Shown here piece by piece: positions 42,549 to 50,855 of a stretch of DNA of 64,000 bases. Numbering within the stretch: position 1 is the stretch's first letter; every line of letters starts with the position of its first letter. The notes beneath the pieces are model-generated. The model saw nothing but the letters and a program-made list of their open reading frames with translations. It made no database searches and had not been told where the DNA came from. Origin of the DNA: Sporomusaceae bacterium FL31. Lineage in GTDB: Bacteria; Bacillota; Negativicutes; DSM-1736; Dendrosporobacteraceae. A program made the position numbers and the translations under genes. The DNA lies in the NCBI GenBank assembly GCA_003990955.1, contig BIFV01000008.1, positions 303,066 to 367,065 on the forward strand, read 5' to 3'.

Positions 42549-42971
42549 TTAAGATAGCGCAAACATCAATTCTCCCTCAGCCACAACCTGGCCATCCACG
42601 AAGGCTTCACACCATAGTTTACCCATTCCACCGCGTACTTTAATCAGTTCTGCCACCATTTGCAATTGATCACCCGGTACTACCGGTTTTCTGAATTTGA
42701 CCCGATCAATGCTAGCAAACAAGGCAACCTTACCGCGGTTCTCAGGGGGATAAAGTGCTGCCACTGCGCCTACTTGCGCCATTGCCTCTAGAATTAATAC
42801 ACCTGGCATTACTGGATGTCCGGGGAAATGCCCCTGAAAGAAAGGTTCAGTAATCGTAACATTTTTAATCCCAACAGCCCGTTTCATTGGTTCTAATTCA
42901 ATAATCCGGTCCACCAGTAAAAATGGATACCGATGTGGAATGATTTTTTGTATTTCAGTCGCCGATAGCAT
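42549..42971 (-). CDS. fabZ: 3-hydroxyacyl-ACP dehydratase
   Basis: 140 residues from ATG 42971. [12 protein letters not shown] and [20 protein letters not shown] contain the catalytic His (about 48) and Glu (about 62) of the hotdog-fold dehydratase. It competes with LpxA for 3-hydroxyacyl-ACP, so its place between lpxC and lpxA is the usual one. A TTG 12 bases upstream is an alternative start but sits on the SD. Confidence 0.95.
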   Translation of the reverse strand: MLSATEIQKIIPHRYPFLLVDRIIELEPMKRAVGIKNVTITEPFFQGHFPGHPVMPGVLILEAMAQVGAVAALYPPENRGKVALFASIDRVKFRKPVVPGDQLQMVAELIKVRGGMGKLWCEAFVDGQVVAEGELMFALS

Positions 42972-43028
42972 TATAATATTCAACTCCCTCGCAAAATTAC
43001 ACTATCACGCTTGATAGTATGAAACTAG

Positions 43029-43853
43029 TCAATCAATATTCGCTAATATTTTTTTTGCCAAAGCCGTATTTAAGGCATGGCCTGATTTTACAGCAATAAT
43101 ATGACCACGGATACAGCCAGCAAGAGCTAAATCACCAATGACATCCAGGATTTTATGCCTCACTAATTCATCTGTAAATCGCAGTGGTGTCAACACGGTT
43201 TTATCATCATACACTACCGCATTATCTAAGCTGCCGCCTAGCGCCAATCCTTGAGCTTGTAGTGCTTCCACTTCGTGCATGAAGCCAATGGTCCGGGCTG
43301 GAGCAATTTCTTTTATAAAGATTTCTGGTGTTATTTCATAATCACCGAATTGAACCCCAAGCAAAGGATGCGAATTAGTCGAAGTAAATGAAATTCGAAA
43401 TCCATCGTAGGGTAATATCGCAATAAATTTATCTTCATGCCGCACCATTTGAGCAGTCTTCACTGTCAATATACGCCTTAGTACATCTTGACCCATAATG
43501 CCCGCTCGTTGAATCAGTTCAACAAATGGCAGCGAGCTACCATCAGCAACAGGAGGCTCAACAGAGTCAATTTCCACAAGACAATTATCCACTTGCATAG
43601 CTGAAAACGCGGCTAACAGGTGTTCTACAGTAAAAACCTTGGCTGGACCTGACTCTAAGGTTGTAGCCCGCATAGCCGCAGTAACATTACCTGCTTGTGC
43701 TGTCACTTGTGGAGCACCAGGCAAATCAACACGTGCAAAAACAATGCCCGTATTAACAGGTGCGGGATGAAGCGTGATGGTGACATTCCGTCCGGAATGA
43801 AGTCCGATACCGGTATAGGTGACCATCCTGCCAATTGTAGTTTGGTACTGCAT
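43029..43853 (-). CDS. lpxC: UDP-3-O-acyl-GlcNAc deacetylase
   Basis: 274 residues from ATG 43853 (AGGAGG upstream). The zinc ligands are visible as FTVEHLLAAF (His 78) and VRHKILDVIGD (His 233, Asp 237); SGHALN carries the catalytic His 260. It is the committed step of lipid A synthesis. An upstream extension of the frame (KNAPLQEV...) crosses the promoter and is not coding. It heads the large lpx-kds-lpt run. Confidence 0.96.
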   Translation of the reverse strand: MQYQTTIGRMVTYTGIGLHSGRNVTITLHPAPVNTGIVFARVDLPGAPQVTAQAGNVTAAMRATTLESGPAKVFTVEHLLAAFSAMQVDNCLVEIDSVEPPVADGSSLPFVELIQRAGIMGQDVLRRILTVKTAQMVRHEDKFIAILPYDGFRISFTSTNSHPLLGVQFGDYEITPEIFIKEIAPARTIGFMHEVEALQAQGLALGGSLDNAVVYDDKTVLTPLRFTDELVRHKILDVIGDLALAGCIRGHIIAVKSGHALNTALAKKILANID

Positions 43854-43884
43854 GGAAAACCTCCTGACATGATAACCTTTGTTT

Positions 43885-43909
43885 ATTCTACAAAATATTA
43901 GCACTTCCT
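43885..43909 (-). promoter_or_regulatory. Sigma-H-like promoter of lpxC operon
   Basis: On the minus strand, AGGAAGT, 11 bases, GTAGAAT followed by AA; the -10 is about 32 bases before the lpxC ATG, giving a short leader. Confidence 0.6.
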
Positions 43910-43951
43910 GCAAGGGGGCGTTTTTCAAAATTTTCTATATGTTTCATTTGA

Positions 43952-44059
43952 TTAACCACAGAGTACGCCGAGGACACAGAGGGAACGTATGAAAAAATGA
44001 TTTTCAGCATGTATAGTGCTCGTAACCCTTTGTGACCGCTGCGTACTCTGTAGCTCAAA
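43952..44059. repeat. Intergenic inverted repeat, copy H
   Basis: Left arm TTAACCACAGAGTACGCCGA, decayed centre AGCATGTATAGTGCT, right arm TGTGACCGCTGCGTACTCTG followed by TAGCTCAA. Between the ABC ATPase gene and lpxC. Confidence 0.8.
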
Positions 44060-44062
44060 CTT

Positions 44063-44836
44063 CTAAGCAATACGTTTGCCAGCTAAAGTTAGGGCACTAG
44101 TGTTCATTTGATATTCAATAAGTTCCTGATATCGCTGGCCAATCGAAGATTGCGGCTTTACAAAAACTTCAGAGGGTATGCCCTCTTCAACTACTTTACC
44201 TTTGTCCATAAGCACGATACGGTCTGCAACATGAAGAGCAAATGATAATTCATGCGTTACGACTAGCATGGTACTGGCACGATATTTAGCCAATTCTTCC
44301 ATAACCACAAGTACTTCCCGTACTAAAATAGGATCCAGTGATGCGGTTGGTTCATCCCACAACATGAGCTCCGGTTCAAAGGCCAGTGCTCTAGCAATTC
44401 CAATCCGTTGCTGTTGTCCACCCGACATCTGGCCAGGTTTATGGTCTACATGATTTTCTAGACCAACTTTAATCAGAGCCTCCGATGCTTTACTCTGAGC
44501 CAATTCTCTAGACATTCCATCCATCACCAAGCCTAACATCACATTTTCCAGTGCGGTCAATCGACTGATCAGATTAAAATGCTGAAATACGAAACCAATT
44601 TTTTTTCGGATAGCCCTAAGTTCATCATCATCCAATTTAATAATATCCAACTCACCAAATTGAATCGTTCCACCGTCCGGTTCGACAAGGCGATTAATGG
44701 TCCGAATTGTTGTTGATTTACCACAGCCTGACGGCCCCATCATAACGACAGTTTCTCCACGCCCTACTTGCAGATTGAATCCATCGACAGCAGTCAAGCT
44801 GCCAAATTTTTTCACCAAATTGTCGATTTTCAGCAT
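44063..44836 (-). CDS. ABC transporter ATPase, polar amino acid/GlnQ-like family
   Basis: 257 residues. Walker A GPSGCGKSTTIR, Q-loop FVFQHFNLISRLTALENV, signature MSGGQQQRIGIARAL and Walker B LMLWDEPTASLDP place it with ATPases of type I importers (GlnQ, HisP). No solute-binding protein or standard permease is nearby. The only candidate partner is the large membrane protein encoded immediately upstream, which ends in an EAA-like motif. Given the surroundings, transport of an envelope component is more likely than amino acid uptake (inference). Confidence 0.85.
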   Translation of the reverse strand: MLKIDNLVKKFGSLTAVDGFNLQVGRGETVVMMGPSGCGKSTTIRTINRLVEPDGGTIQFGELDIIKLDDDELRAIRKKIGFVFQHFNLISRLTALENVMLGLVMDGMSRELAQSKASEALIKVGLENHVDHKPGQMSGGQQQRIGIARALAFEPELMLWDEPTASLDPILVREVLVVMEELAKYRASTMLVVTHELSFALHVADRIVLMDKGKVVEEGIPSEVFVKPQSSIGQRYQELIEYQMNTSALTLAGKRIA

Positions 44837-44867
44837 GCTATCACCCCATTTCTAGATACAAGCGACG

Positions 44868-44966
44868 GTTAACCGCAGAGTACTCAGAGATCGCAGAGTA
44901 GACACTATAGACCCTGCGCAATATTATTGCATCCCCCGTTGAGTCCTTCGAGTACTTTGCGGTTAA
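44868..44966. repeat. Intergenic inverted repeat, copy I
   Basis: Left arm GGTTAACCGCAGAGTACTCA, centre TGCGCAATATTATTGCA, right arm CCTTCGAGTACTTTGCGGTT. Between the ABC permease-like gene and its ATPase. Confidence 0.8.
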
Positions 44967-44974
44967 AAATCATT

Positions 44975-47338
44975 TTATTTAAAGTTCACTTTTCGGCTAT
45001 TCATTTTTTGCAACAAGCCTGGACGAGCACTTGGAATAACAATTTCCCGCATAATTTCATCAAACGACATCCCTAATGCTTCACCAGCCATGACTTCCTC
45101 ACCGGAAATCGGGCTGATTTTTTCTGCGTAATTAGCAATCACTAAGCCAAGTAATGCACCAATGAACGGAACACCAATCCAAGGCAAATATGGAATCCCG
45201 CCACCACTAAAGAAGAATATAGCTGTCAACAAAACAGCCCCGACTACCATCCCGTATTGCCGTTCAGGAGCAGTAAAGGTAATTGCCATACGAGCCAGAG
45301 TACCTTGCCAGCCTCTTACCTTGACTTTGGTTGCCAAACGCTTGCGCCGTGCCACTGTCATGACTGCAGTATGGTCAAGCACTAAAAATAAGATCGTGAC
45401 AATAATAGCTGCCATACCTGCCAAAATTGCTTTCACTTCGTTGAGCAGTTGATACACTTCACTGCGAGTATTGGGTTCAATGACTCCCAAAGCACTCGAA
45501 TACAGGGATACATTGGTATGGCCAACCTGCTTATACACAATAGGAGCAATAGCATCAGTACTAATTTTACTAGTGGTAAGAATTTGAATACGTTGGCCAG
45601 GAATAACTTGTCCAGCAATAAATTTATCCAATAGCGCGACAGAATGACTAATATCCTCATCTTTTAAGTTTGGTGCAGCTGCCGCCATATACTGCAGTTG
45701 AGTAGTGATCAATGGAACATTAAGCTGCTGCAACTGCACAAGACGTTCATTGGTACTATATAAATTGCTTCTAGCACCTGCAATGTCAAAAGACCGTAAC
45801 GAATCTAAGGTGCTATTACCCGTTGCCACTACGCGGTCAATTGTATTCTTAGCCTGCCGAGCGTCAGCAGCCACACGATCCAGTGAATTCAGACCTGATT
45901 TTAACTGTACAAGACTGCGCTGTGTACCAGTTAGATTGTCAGCTGCCGCCCCAGCATCCGGACTAACCAGTCGAACGACTTGCAACGTATTGACCAAGCC
46001 ACCCATAGCCTTTGACGAGCTATCAAGCTGATTTTGAACCGCACTGGTATCAATATTTGCTAACCCGCTTGCAGCAGCCTGAATGGTATTGCCAGCTGCC
46101 TGCATATTTTGCATAGTCTGTTCAATTGCTCCAATGCTGCTGCCATAACTATCCAGAGTATTTAAAGCAATTTGGCTCATGCTTTTTGTATCCTGAGCAA
46201 AGCCTGGTATCTGTTCAACAAGCTTGGAGGTTTCAGTAAGGGCTGACCCCAATTGCTGCCGCGGATTACGATAGGTGATTGTACCCACATAGTCACCTAT
46301 CAGATTATTATCAATCTTAAAGCCTTGATTGTTAGTTAGAAGTGCTGCATCTCCTTGAATAATAGCTCCTTCAGCGATACCATTACTGCCAACTCCACTA
46401 ATCTGCACCAATACATTTCCCCGTTGCAGCGCATTACCAGCAACAGGCTGTATCTCAGCACTTCCTTGAAAAGCTATCATATCGCCTTTAGTAAATTTAA
46501 ATCCAGCAGTTGGATGAATGTTAACCTGCGAAGCATAAGCAAGCAAGAAACGCTTAAGCTCCATCATGGTGCTGACCATATAGGTCATATCATCGTTTTT
46601 ACCATCAATAGAAACATTTTGCGCAAACTCAACCTTAGACTGAGATTGCATATCATCAGCAATAGCTTCACCTAATCGAATTGGATTAGCTGGCTCAGCC
46701 CCAACCGGGAAACTAATTTCCAATACTTGATATGAATTGAGAATGTCTTTAATCTGGGCATTTACTGCTGGAGTTTTATCTAAAGAAGTCATAACGACCC
46801 CAATGGATGCTCCATCTCGAAAGACAAATCGAACCCCTTCCATCTGCTGAATCTGTTGAATGAGTGTATTTTTCGCGCCATCTGGCACTCCGCGGATGGT
46901 TAATCGCGGTTCAGTCAATACACCTGCACCAGCGCCACCAGGAATACTGCCAAAAATTTTACCAAGATTTTCATAAACTTGCTTAGTCTTATATTGTTCA
47001 GGCAGAGCTATAAAGAAATTGGTCTTCCCGGTAAGCGTTGGTCCTTCTTTAAGCCGAGCACCTTGTAAAGTATCATCAATTATTTTTTGAATTTGTATAG
47101 CTGAGTCTGCCTTCATTTCTTCACGAACTTGGATGAGTAAATCATATTCACCATAATCACCGACAAGACTTGCCAGAGTCTTAGAAAAGTAAGCATTAGC
47201 CCCATAAGAAATTGAACTAGCAACTACGGAACCAATCAATACACTAACTACAAGAAGAGTAAGAATATCTCGATTAAATGTATTTTTCAGTATACTTTTC
47301 ATTAGAAATTCTTTACATTTTGCTAAGTAGTGCACCAC
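44975..47338 (-). CDS. Large ABC permease-like protein with EAA-type C-terminus
   Basis: 787 residues from a GTG pair after GGGGTGAG. One N-terminal span (about 24-47) is followed by roughly 580 extracytoplasmic residues. These contain mixed alpha/beta sequence and a long helical, Gln/Asn/Ala-rich region (about 375-560) in which coiled-coil-like segments repeat. Three or four C-terminal spans follow (about 630-740). The final 50 residues hold GEALGMSFDEIMREIVIPSARPGLL, which matches the EAA coupling motif of type I ABC permeases. I do not recognise the family. It probably couples to the ATPase encoded next. A good promoter lies at 47367-47396. Confidence 0.6.
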   Translation of the reverse strand: MVHYLAKCKEFLMKSILKNTFNRDILTLLVVSVLIGSVVASSISYGANAYFSKTLASLVGDYGEYDLLIQVREEMKADSAIQIQKIIDDTLQGARLKEGPTLTGKTNFFIALPEQYKTKQVYENLGKIFGSIPGGAGAGVLTEPRLTIRGVPDGAKNTLIQQIQQMEGVRFVFRDGASIGVVMTSLDKTPAVNAQIKDILNSYQVLEISFPVGAEPANPIRLGEAIADDMQSQSKVEFAQNVSIDGKNDDMTYMVSTMMELKRFLLAYASQVNIHPTAGFKFTKGDMIAFQGSAEIQPVAGNALQRGNVLVQISGVGSNGIAEGAIIQGDAALLTNNQGFKIDNNLIGDYVGTITYRNPRQQLGSALTETSKLVEQIPGFAQDTKSMSQIALNTLDSYGSSIGAIEQTMQNMQAAGNTIQAAASGLANIDTSAVQNQLDSSSKAMGGLVNTLQVVRLVSPDAGAAADNLTGTQRSLVQLKSGLNSLDRVAADARQAKNTIDRVVATGNSTLDSLRSFDIAGARSNLYSTNERLVQLQQLNVPLITTQLQYMAAAAPNLKDEDISHSVALLDKFIAGQVIPGQRIQILTTSKISTDAIAPIVYKQVGHTNVSLYSSALGVIEPNTRSEVYQLLNEVKAILAGMAAIIVTILFLVLDHTAVMTVARRKRLATKVKVRGWQGTLARMAITFTAPERQYGMVVGAVLLTAIFFFSGGGIPYLPWIGVPFIGALLGLVIANYAEKISPISGEEVMAGEALGMSFDEIMREIVIPSARPGLLQKMNSRKVNFK

Positions 47339-47366
47339 TATTTCTCACCCCTATTCTCAAGAAGCT

Positions 47367-47396
47367 ATTATAACATATCTATCACTTTTTTGTCTA
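47367..47396 (-). promoter_or_regulatory. Sigma-70-type promoter of ABC system
   Basis: On the minus strand, TAGACA, 18 bases, TATAAT; about 29 bases before the GTG start of the permease-like gene. Confidence 0.6.
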
Positions 47397-47466
47397 TATG
47401 TATATACTTTTTTGACGTTTTTTATATACTTATTTCTTGTAATACCTTTGTAAATATTTCAATAAA

Positions 47467-47499
47467 AAAAGATTGTTCCGAAACTCGGAACAATCTTTT
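47467..47499 (-). terminator. Terminator of acyltransferase gene
   Basis: A 14-bp stem (AAAAGATTGTTCCG and complement), followed on the minus strand by a run of T; starts 8 bases after the stop codon at 47508. Confidence 0.88.
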
Positions 47500-47507
47500 G
47501 TATTAAT

Positions 47508-48371
47508 TCAATTCGCTCTAGGACTTGATTTCCAGCGATTATGCAGCCAAAACCACTCGGCCGGCTGCAGCCTGATATGTTGCTCAATGATTTCAGTTAA
47601 GTTCTGGGTTGTAACTATAATGTCATTTTCGCGCTGTTCAGTTTGGGGCGTCCAGATAGGCTCCTTAATAATAACGGTGTGCGTACCATCATGATTCTCC
47701 GTAATAAAAGCAGGCACAATCGGTGATTCTTTCATCCTTGCCAAAAAAGCTGGACCACGCGGTGCAGATGCTTGTCGTTGAAAAAAATCAACGAATATCC
47801 CCTCACTGCCAGCATCCTGATCCATCAACATCCCAATGACCTTGCCTGCTGACAACATTTTAAGCATTTCCCGTACACCAGTTTTATAAGTAACATGCAT
47901 CCCCACTAAACTACGATAATCATTGATAAAACGATCCATTTCAGCATTGGTCTGTTTTTGCGCAACAGCAATCATCGGAAAACCGTTTAACGCCAAAGCC
48001 GCCCCTAGAAGTTCCCAATTGCCGCTATGCGCTGTTGCTAGTACTACACCACGGCCATACGCTAAGGCCTCATGAAGATGCTCCTTGCCCTCAAAACGAA
48101 TATATTGATTAATATCTTTCTTGATTTTTGGAAATGCCAGCACCTCAAAAAACATCCGACCAAAGCGAACAGTGCTCTTTTTTACAATAGCTTCAGCCTG
48201 ACTCGAACCAACATTCAAAACCTGGGTAACATTATTGATGGCCATGATTTTACGCTTGTCCGGTACCAAGATCCAACACAACTGGCCTACCCCGTTACCA
48301 CTCATTCTTCTCAGTGACCGAGGCAGAATACAGACAATATAACTTAGAAGATTCATTGTTTTATAAAGCAT
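47508..48371 (-). CDS. Lipid A biosynthesis acyltransferase family, copy 2
   Basis: 287 residues. LATAHSGNWELLGAALAL carries the His-x4-acidic catalytic motif; MLMDQDAGSEGIFVDFFQRQASAPRGPAFLARMKESPIVPAF is the family's second block. It differs clearly from the copy at 30446, so it may add a different chain or act on another lipid. It follows the small OM protein gene by 37 bp and ends in its own terminator, outside the main lpx operon. Confidence 0.85.
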   Translation of the reverse strand: MLYKTMNLLSYIVCILPRSLRRMSGNGVGQLCWILVPDKRKIMAINNVTQVLNVGSSQAEAIVKKSTVRFGRMFFEVLAFPKIKKDINQYIRFEGKEHLHEALAYGRGVVLATAHSGNWELLGAALALNGFPMIAVAQKQTNAEMDRFINDYRSLVGMHVTYKTGVREMLKMLSAGKVIGMLMDQDAGSEGIFVDFFQRQASAPRGPAFLARMKESPIVPAFITENHDGTHTVIIKEPIWTPQTEQRENDIIVTTQNLTEIIEQHIRLQPAEWFWLHNRWKSSPRAN

Positions 48372-48408
48372 GTATTCCTCCTTCTACCATCCCAACTAGC
48401 AAAAGGAT

Positions 48409-49035
48409 CTAGTTAGTAAAGGTCACACCTACATAGGTCTTATCATGACGCCAGCCTGCATCAAGCTTTAGGCCAGGAATGATCGACATGCGTGCACCGT
48501 AATTCATATCACGGCCATCATATTCGGCAATCAGGGTTGTGGCGGGAAAAGTACTATTCCCAGTGAGAATACTGACTGGATTGATAGTTTTCTCTATGCC
48601 TGCAAACAAGCCGTCATAGCGGCCATTTCCTACACCTGCATGAATTCTAAAGCCAAGCGGGAGTCCTTTGCTAGCTACCGCAAAATAAGAGCGATCAGTT
48701 TCACCAGCTGCATCTTCAACACCAACAGCAAACCCAGGTGACAATACTGTTTCCGGCAGTAAACTGAACTTTGCATTCAGATAGTTTTTATTAGACTCAT
48801 TGTCATAACGAAAACCAGCAACACCAATTTCTAAGTTTGGTGCAATGTTGGTGTTAAAGATACCAACCCCGCCTTCCTTCGTATTATAATAGCCTAAAGA
48901 AAACTGACCTTCACGCAGCACATCAGCTGAGGGAGTATTGATTAAACCGGTTGAACCGTTAATCGACGGTGCAGCGGCAGCAGTAGCAGTAGCCATCAAT
49001 GTTGTACAAACAGCAGCTAAAATTATTTTTTTCAT
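48409..49035 (-). CDS. Small outer-membrane beta-barrel protein (YjbH-like N-terminus)
   Basis: 208 residues with a signal peptide ending AAAAPS. The mature N-terminus SINGSTGLINTPSADVLREGQFSLGY resembles the opening strand pair of YjbH-type OM proteins, and the rest is short alternating beta-strands ending KTYVGVTFTN. Only 8-10 strands would fit. The role is unknown. It has a promoter of the shared class and is followed by the second acyltransferase. Confidence 0.65.
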   Translation of the reverse strand: MKKIILAAVCTTLMATATAAAAPSINGSTGLINTPSADVLREGQFSLGYYNTKEGGVGIFNTNIAPNLEIGVAGFRYDNESNKNYLNAKFSLLPETVLSPGFAVGVEDAAGETDRSYFAVASKGLPLGFRIHAGVGNGRYDGLFAGIEKTINPVSILTGNSTFPATTLIAEYDGRDMNYGARMSIIPGLKLDAGWRHDKTYVGVTFTN

Positions 49036-49087
49036 TTATAATTCCTCCTAAAACAGTGTCGAATATCGTCAGATAATCTTAAATTAT

Positions 49088-49113
49088 ATTCCGCATTTAT
49101 ATACGATAATCCT
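49088..49113 (-). promoter_or_regulatory. Sigma-H-like promoter (N12 form) of small OM protein gene
   Basis: On the minus strand, AGGATTA, 12 bases, GCGGAAT followed by AT. The only member of the set with a 12-base gap, which the Bacillus consensus also allows. Confidence 0.5.
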
Positions 49114-49141
49114 GCTTTCGTGTACAGGTAATATCTGAGCA

Positions 49142-49167
49142 AAAAAGAAAAGACCGCTGAGCGGCCT
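49142..49167 (-). terminator. Terminator after lpxD
   Basis: On the minus strand, a CCGC/GCGG stem with a short loop inside GGCC..., followed by TCTTTTCTTTTTT. It ends the unit that begins upstream of the skp-like genes. Confidence 0.7.
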
Positions 49168-49172
49168 ATGAT

Positions 49173-49280
49173 TGAACCACAGAGAACACAGAGTACACCT
49201 AGGATTTTGAGAGAGATTATTTATGAGCGATAATGATCGCTCACGTTAGCCCTCTGTGACCTCTGTGTACTCTGCAATTA
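49173..49280. repeat. Intergenic inverted repeat, copy J
   Basis: Left arm TGAACCACAGAGAACACAGA, centre GAGCGATAATGATCGCTC, right arm CCTCTGTGACCTCTGTGTAC plus TCTGCAATTA. Directly after lpxD. Confidence 0.88.
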
Positions 49281-49293
49281 AAATATCCTGATT

Positions 49294-50316
49294 CTATTTT
49301 TTATCTTCGACTTGAGCCAAGCGCTTTTCCAAATCCCGGACCTTTTTAAGCAAATCAGGCAATTTGTGCAAAGACGCCTCAGCCCTCAGCCATTCTCTAT
49401 GAGGCCTGGCAGGAAAACCAGCGTAAAACGAGCCTGCCGGAACATCACTAATCGCAGCTGAACGGGCTGCGAAGACACAATTATCACCAATTGTTAGGTG
49501 ACCAGCACTACCAGATTGTCCGGCAAAGGTGACATTATTACCGATCTTAGCACTGCCTGCAATGCCGGTAAAGGCTACAAACAGACAGTTTTCACCAGCT
49601 ACAACATTATGAGCCAAATGCACAAAATTATCAATCTTCGTACCTTTTTTGACCACAGTGCTGCCAGTTGTTGCCCGGTCAATACCTACATTGGCGCCCA
49701 CTTCCACGTCGTCTTCAATAATGACATTACCGACTTGAGGCACTTTATGATGACGCCCTTGAGTTGTTATAAAACCGAAGCCGTCACTGCCAATGACAGT
49801 ACCACTTTGAATAATCACTCTGCTGCCAATCTGGCAATATTCTCGAACAGTAACATTAGCATGAATCAGTGTGTCAGCGCCAATAACAGTTCCTTGTCCA
49901 ATGTAGGTATGAGGATACACAACCGTGTTATCTCCAATAATAGCATCATCAGCAATTACCACATAGGGCATGATCGCTACATTATTGCCTAGCTTGACAT
50001 TGCATCCCACTATCGCGGTAGCATGAACTTCCCGTCTCACCGTCAATGGAGGCGTAAATATCTCCAAAAGTTTTGTAAATGCCACTCTGGGATTGCTTAC
50101 CCGGATAGCAGGCTTAGCAAACTCAGTAATGGAATCCGGAATAATGACTGCAGCTGCTTTGGATGAAAGCGCTTTATCCAAATGCGGCGGCACAGCAAAA
50201 GTAATGTCTGACTCTCCCGCATCTTCAATATTCGTCACACCAGTGACTAATAAATCTTCCGCACCTAAAATAGCCCCGTCGACCATTTCGGCGATTTGTT
50301 TTAATGTCTTTTTCAA
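49294..50316 (-). CDS. lpxD: UDP-3-O-acylglucosamine N-acyltransferase
   Basis: 340 residues from TTG 50316, which has GGGAGG 7 bases upstream and gives the usual LpxD length; the longer ATG frame overlaps the previous gene. An N-terminal uridine-binding domain precedes a left-handed beta-helix; FVHLAHNVVAGENC carries the catalytic His. The C-terminal helix (RDLEKRLAQVED) is present. It adds the N-linked acyl chain in lipid A synthesis and lies apart from the other lpx genes, with skp and bamA, as in many Gram-negatives. Confidence 0.95.
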   Translation of the reverse strand: MKKTLKQIAEMVDGAILGAEDLLVTGVTNIEDAGESDITFAVPPHLDKALSSKAAAVIIPDSITEFAKPAIRVSNPRVAFTKLLEIFTPPLTVRREVHATAIVGCNVKLGNNVAIMPYVVIADDAIIGDNTVVYPHTYIGQGTVIGADTLIHANVTVREYCQIGSRVIIQSGTVIGSDGFGFITTQGRHHKVPQVGNVIIEDDVEVGANVGIDRATTGSTVVKKGTKIDNFVHLAHNVVAGENCLFVAFTGIAGSAKIGNNVTFAGQSGSAGHLTIGDNCVFAARSAAISDVPAGSFYAGFPARPHREWLRAEASLHKLPDLLKKVRDLEKRLAQVEDKK

Positions 50317-50335
50317 CGGAAATCCTCCCGGATCA

Positions 50336-50758
50336 CTATTGCAGTTTTTTGATGACATCATCAGTAATGTCAGTTCCGCCTTGTGCTACACCATTCTTAT
50401 AGAGAATAACACCAAGTTTCTTTTCTTGGGCAATTTGATCAAGCGCTTGCTTTATTGTTGAATCAATTTGTCCTTCTAAATCTTGTTTGGTTTTCAGGAA
50501 TTCACCATAGGCCGCTTCTTGGCGTTTCTGAAATTCTTCAGCACTAAGACCAGCTTTGTCTTTTTCTAGTTGATCACTCAATTCTTTACCACGCGCATTA
50601 AGCTGATCCTGAAATTGTTTTACTTTTGGACTTTCAGTCATCACCTTATTCACATCAAGAACACCCACTGTTTGATTGCTGGCACTACAGCCACTAATGA
50701 AAAAAACAGCAACAAATGCCACCATGAGTAACAACACATGTTTTTTGGTCAGTTTCAT
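50336..50758 (-). CDS. Skp/OmpH-family periplasmic chaperone, lipoprotein form
   Basis: 140 residues from ATG 50758 (GGGGG upstream). The signal peptide ends in a lipobox (FISGC), so the mature protein should be lipid-anchored. It then has VGVLDVNKVMTESPKVKQFQDQLNARGKELSDQLEKDK, a coiled-coil arm, and LGVILYKNGVAQGGTDITDDVIKKL, the two halves of the OmpH fold. Classical Skp is soluble. It is probably a holdase for unfolded OM proteins, the first of three tandem paralogues here. Confidence 0.82.
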   Translation of the reverse strand: MKLTKKHVLLLMVAFVAVFFISGCSASNQTVGVLDVNKVMTESPKVKQFQDQLNARGKELSDQLEKDKAGLSAEEFQKRQEAAYGEFLKTKQDLEGQIDSTIKQALDQIAQEKKLGVILYKNGVAQGGTDITDDVIKKLQ

Positions 50759-50814
50759 AATTAAATCCCCCAATTCGTTCCTTAGTTTTTAAAAAACTGT
50801 AAGCTATACAGTCA

Positions 50815-50840
50815 TAGGAGACTGCAACTGCAGTCTCCTA
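50815..50840. other. Perfect hairpin between skp-like genes
   Basis: A 12-bp stem (TAGGAGACTGCA and complement) around AC, without a T-run on the minus strand. More like an mRNA stability or processing hairpin than a terminator. Confidence 0.5.
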
Positions 50841-50855
50841 ATATTATGCACGACT

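Noticed and set aside
44063..44836. Glutamine or other amino acid transporter ATPase as a functional call
   Set aside because: No binding protein or standard permease nearby; the family match is to ATPase sequence only.
50815..50840. Terminator between the first and second skp-like genes
   Set aside because: Perfect hairpin but no T-run on the minus strand, and the genes are likely co-transcribed with lpxD.
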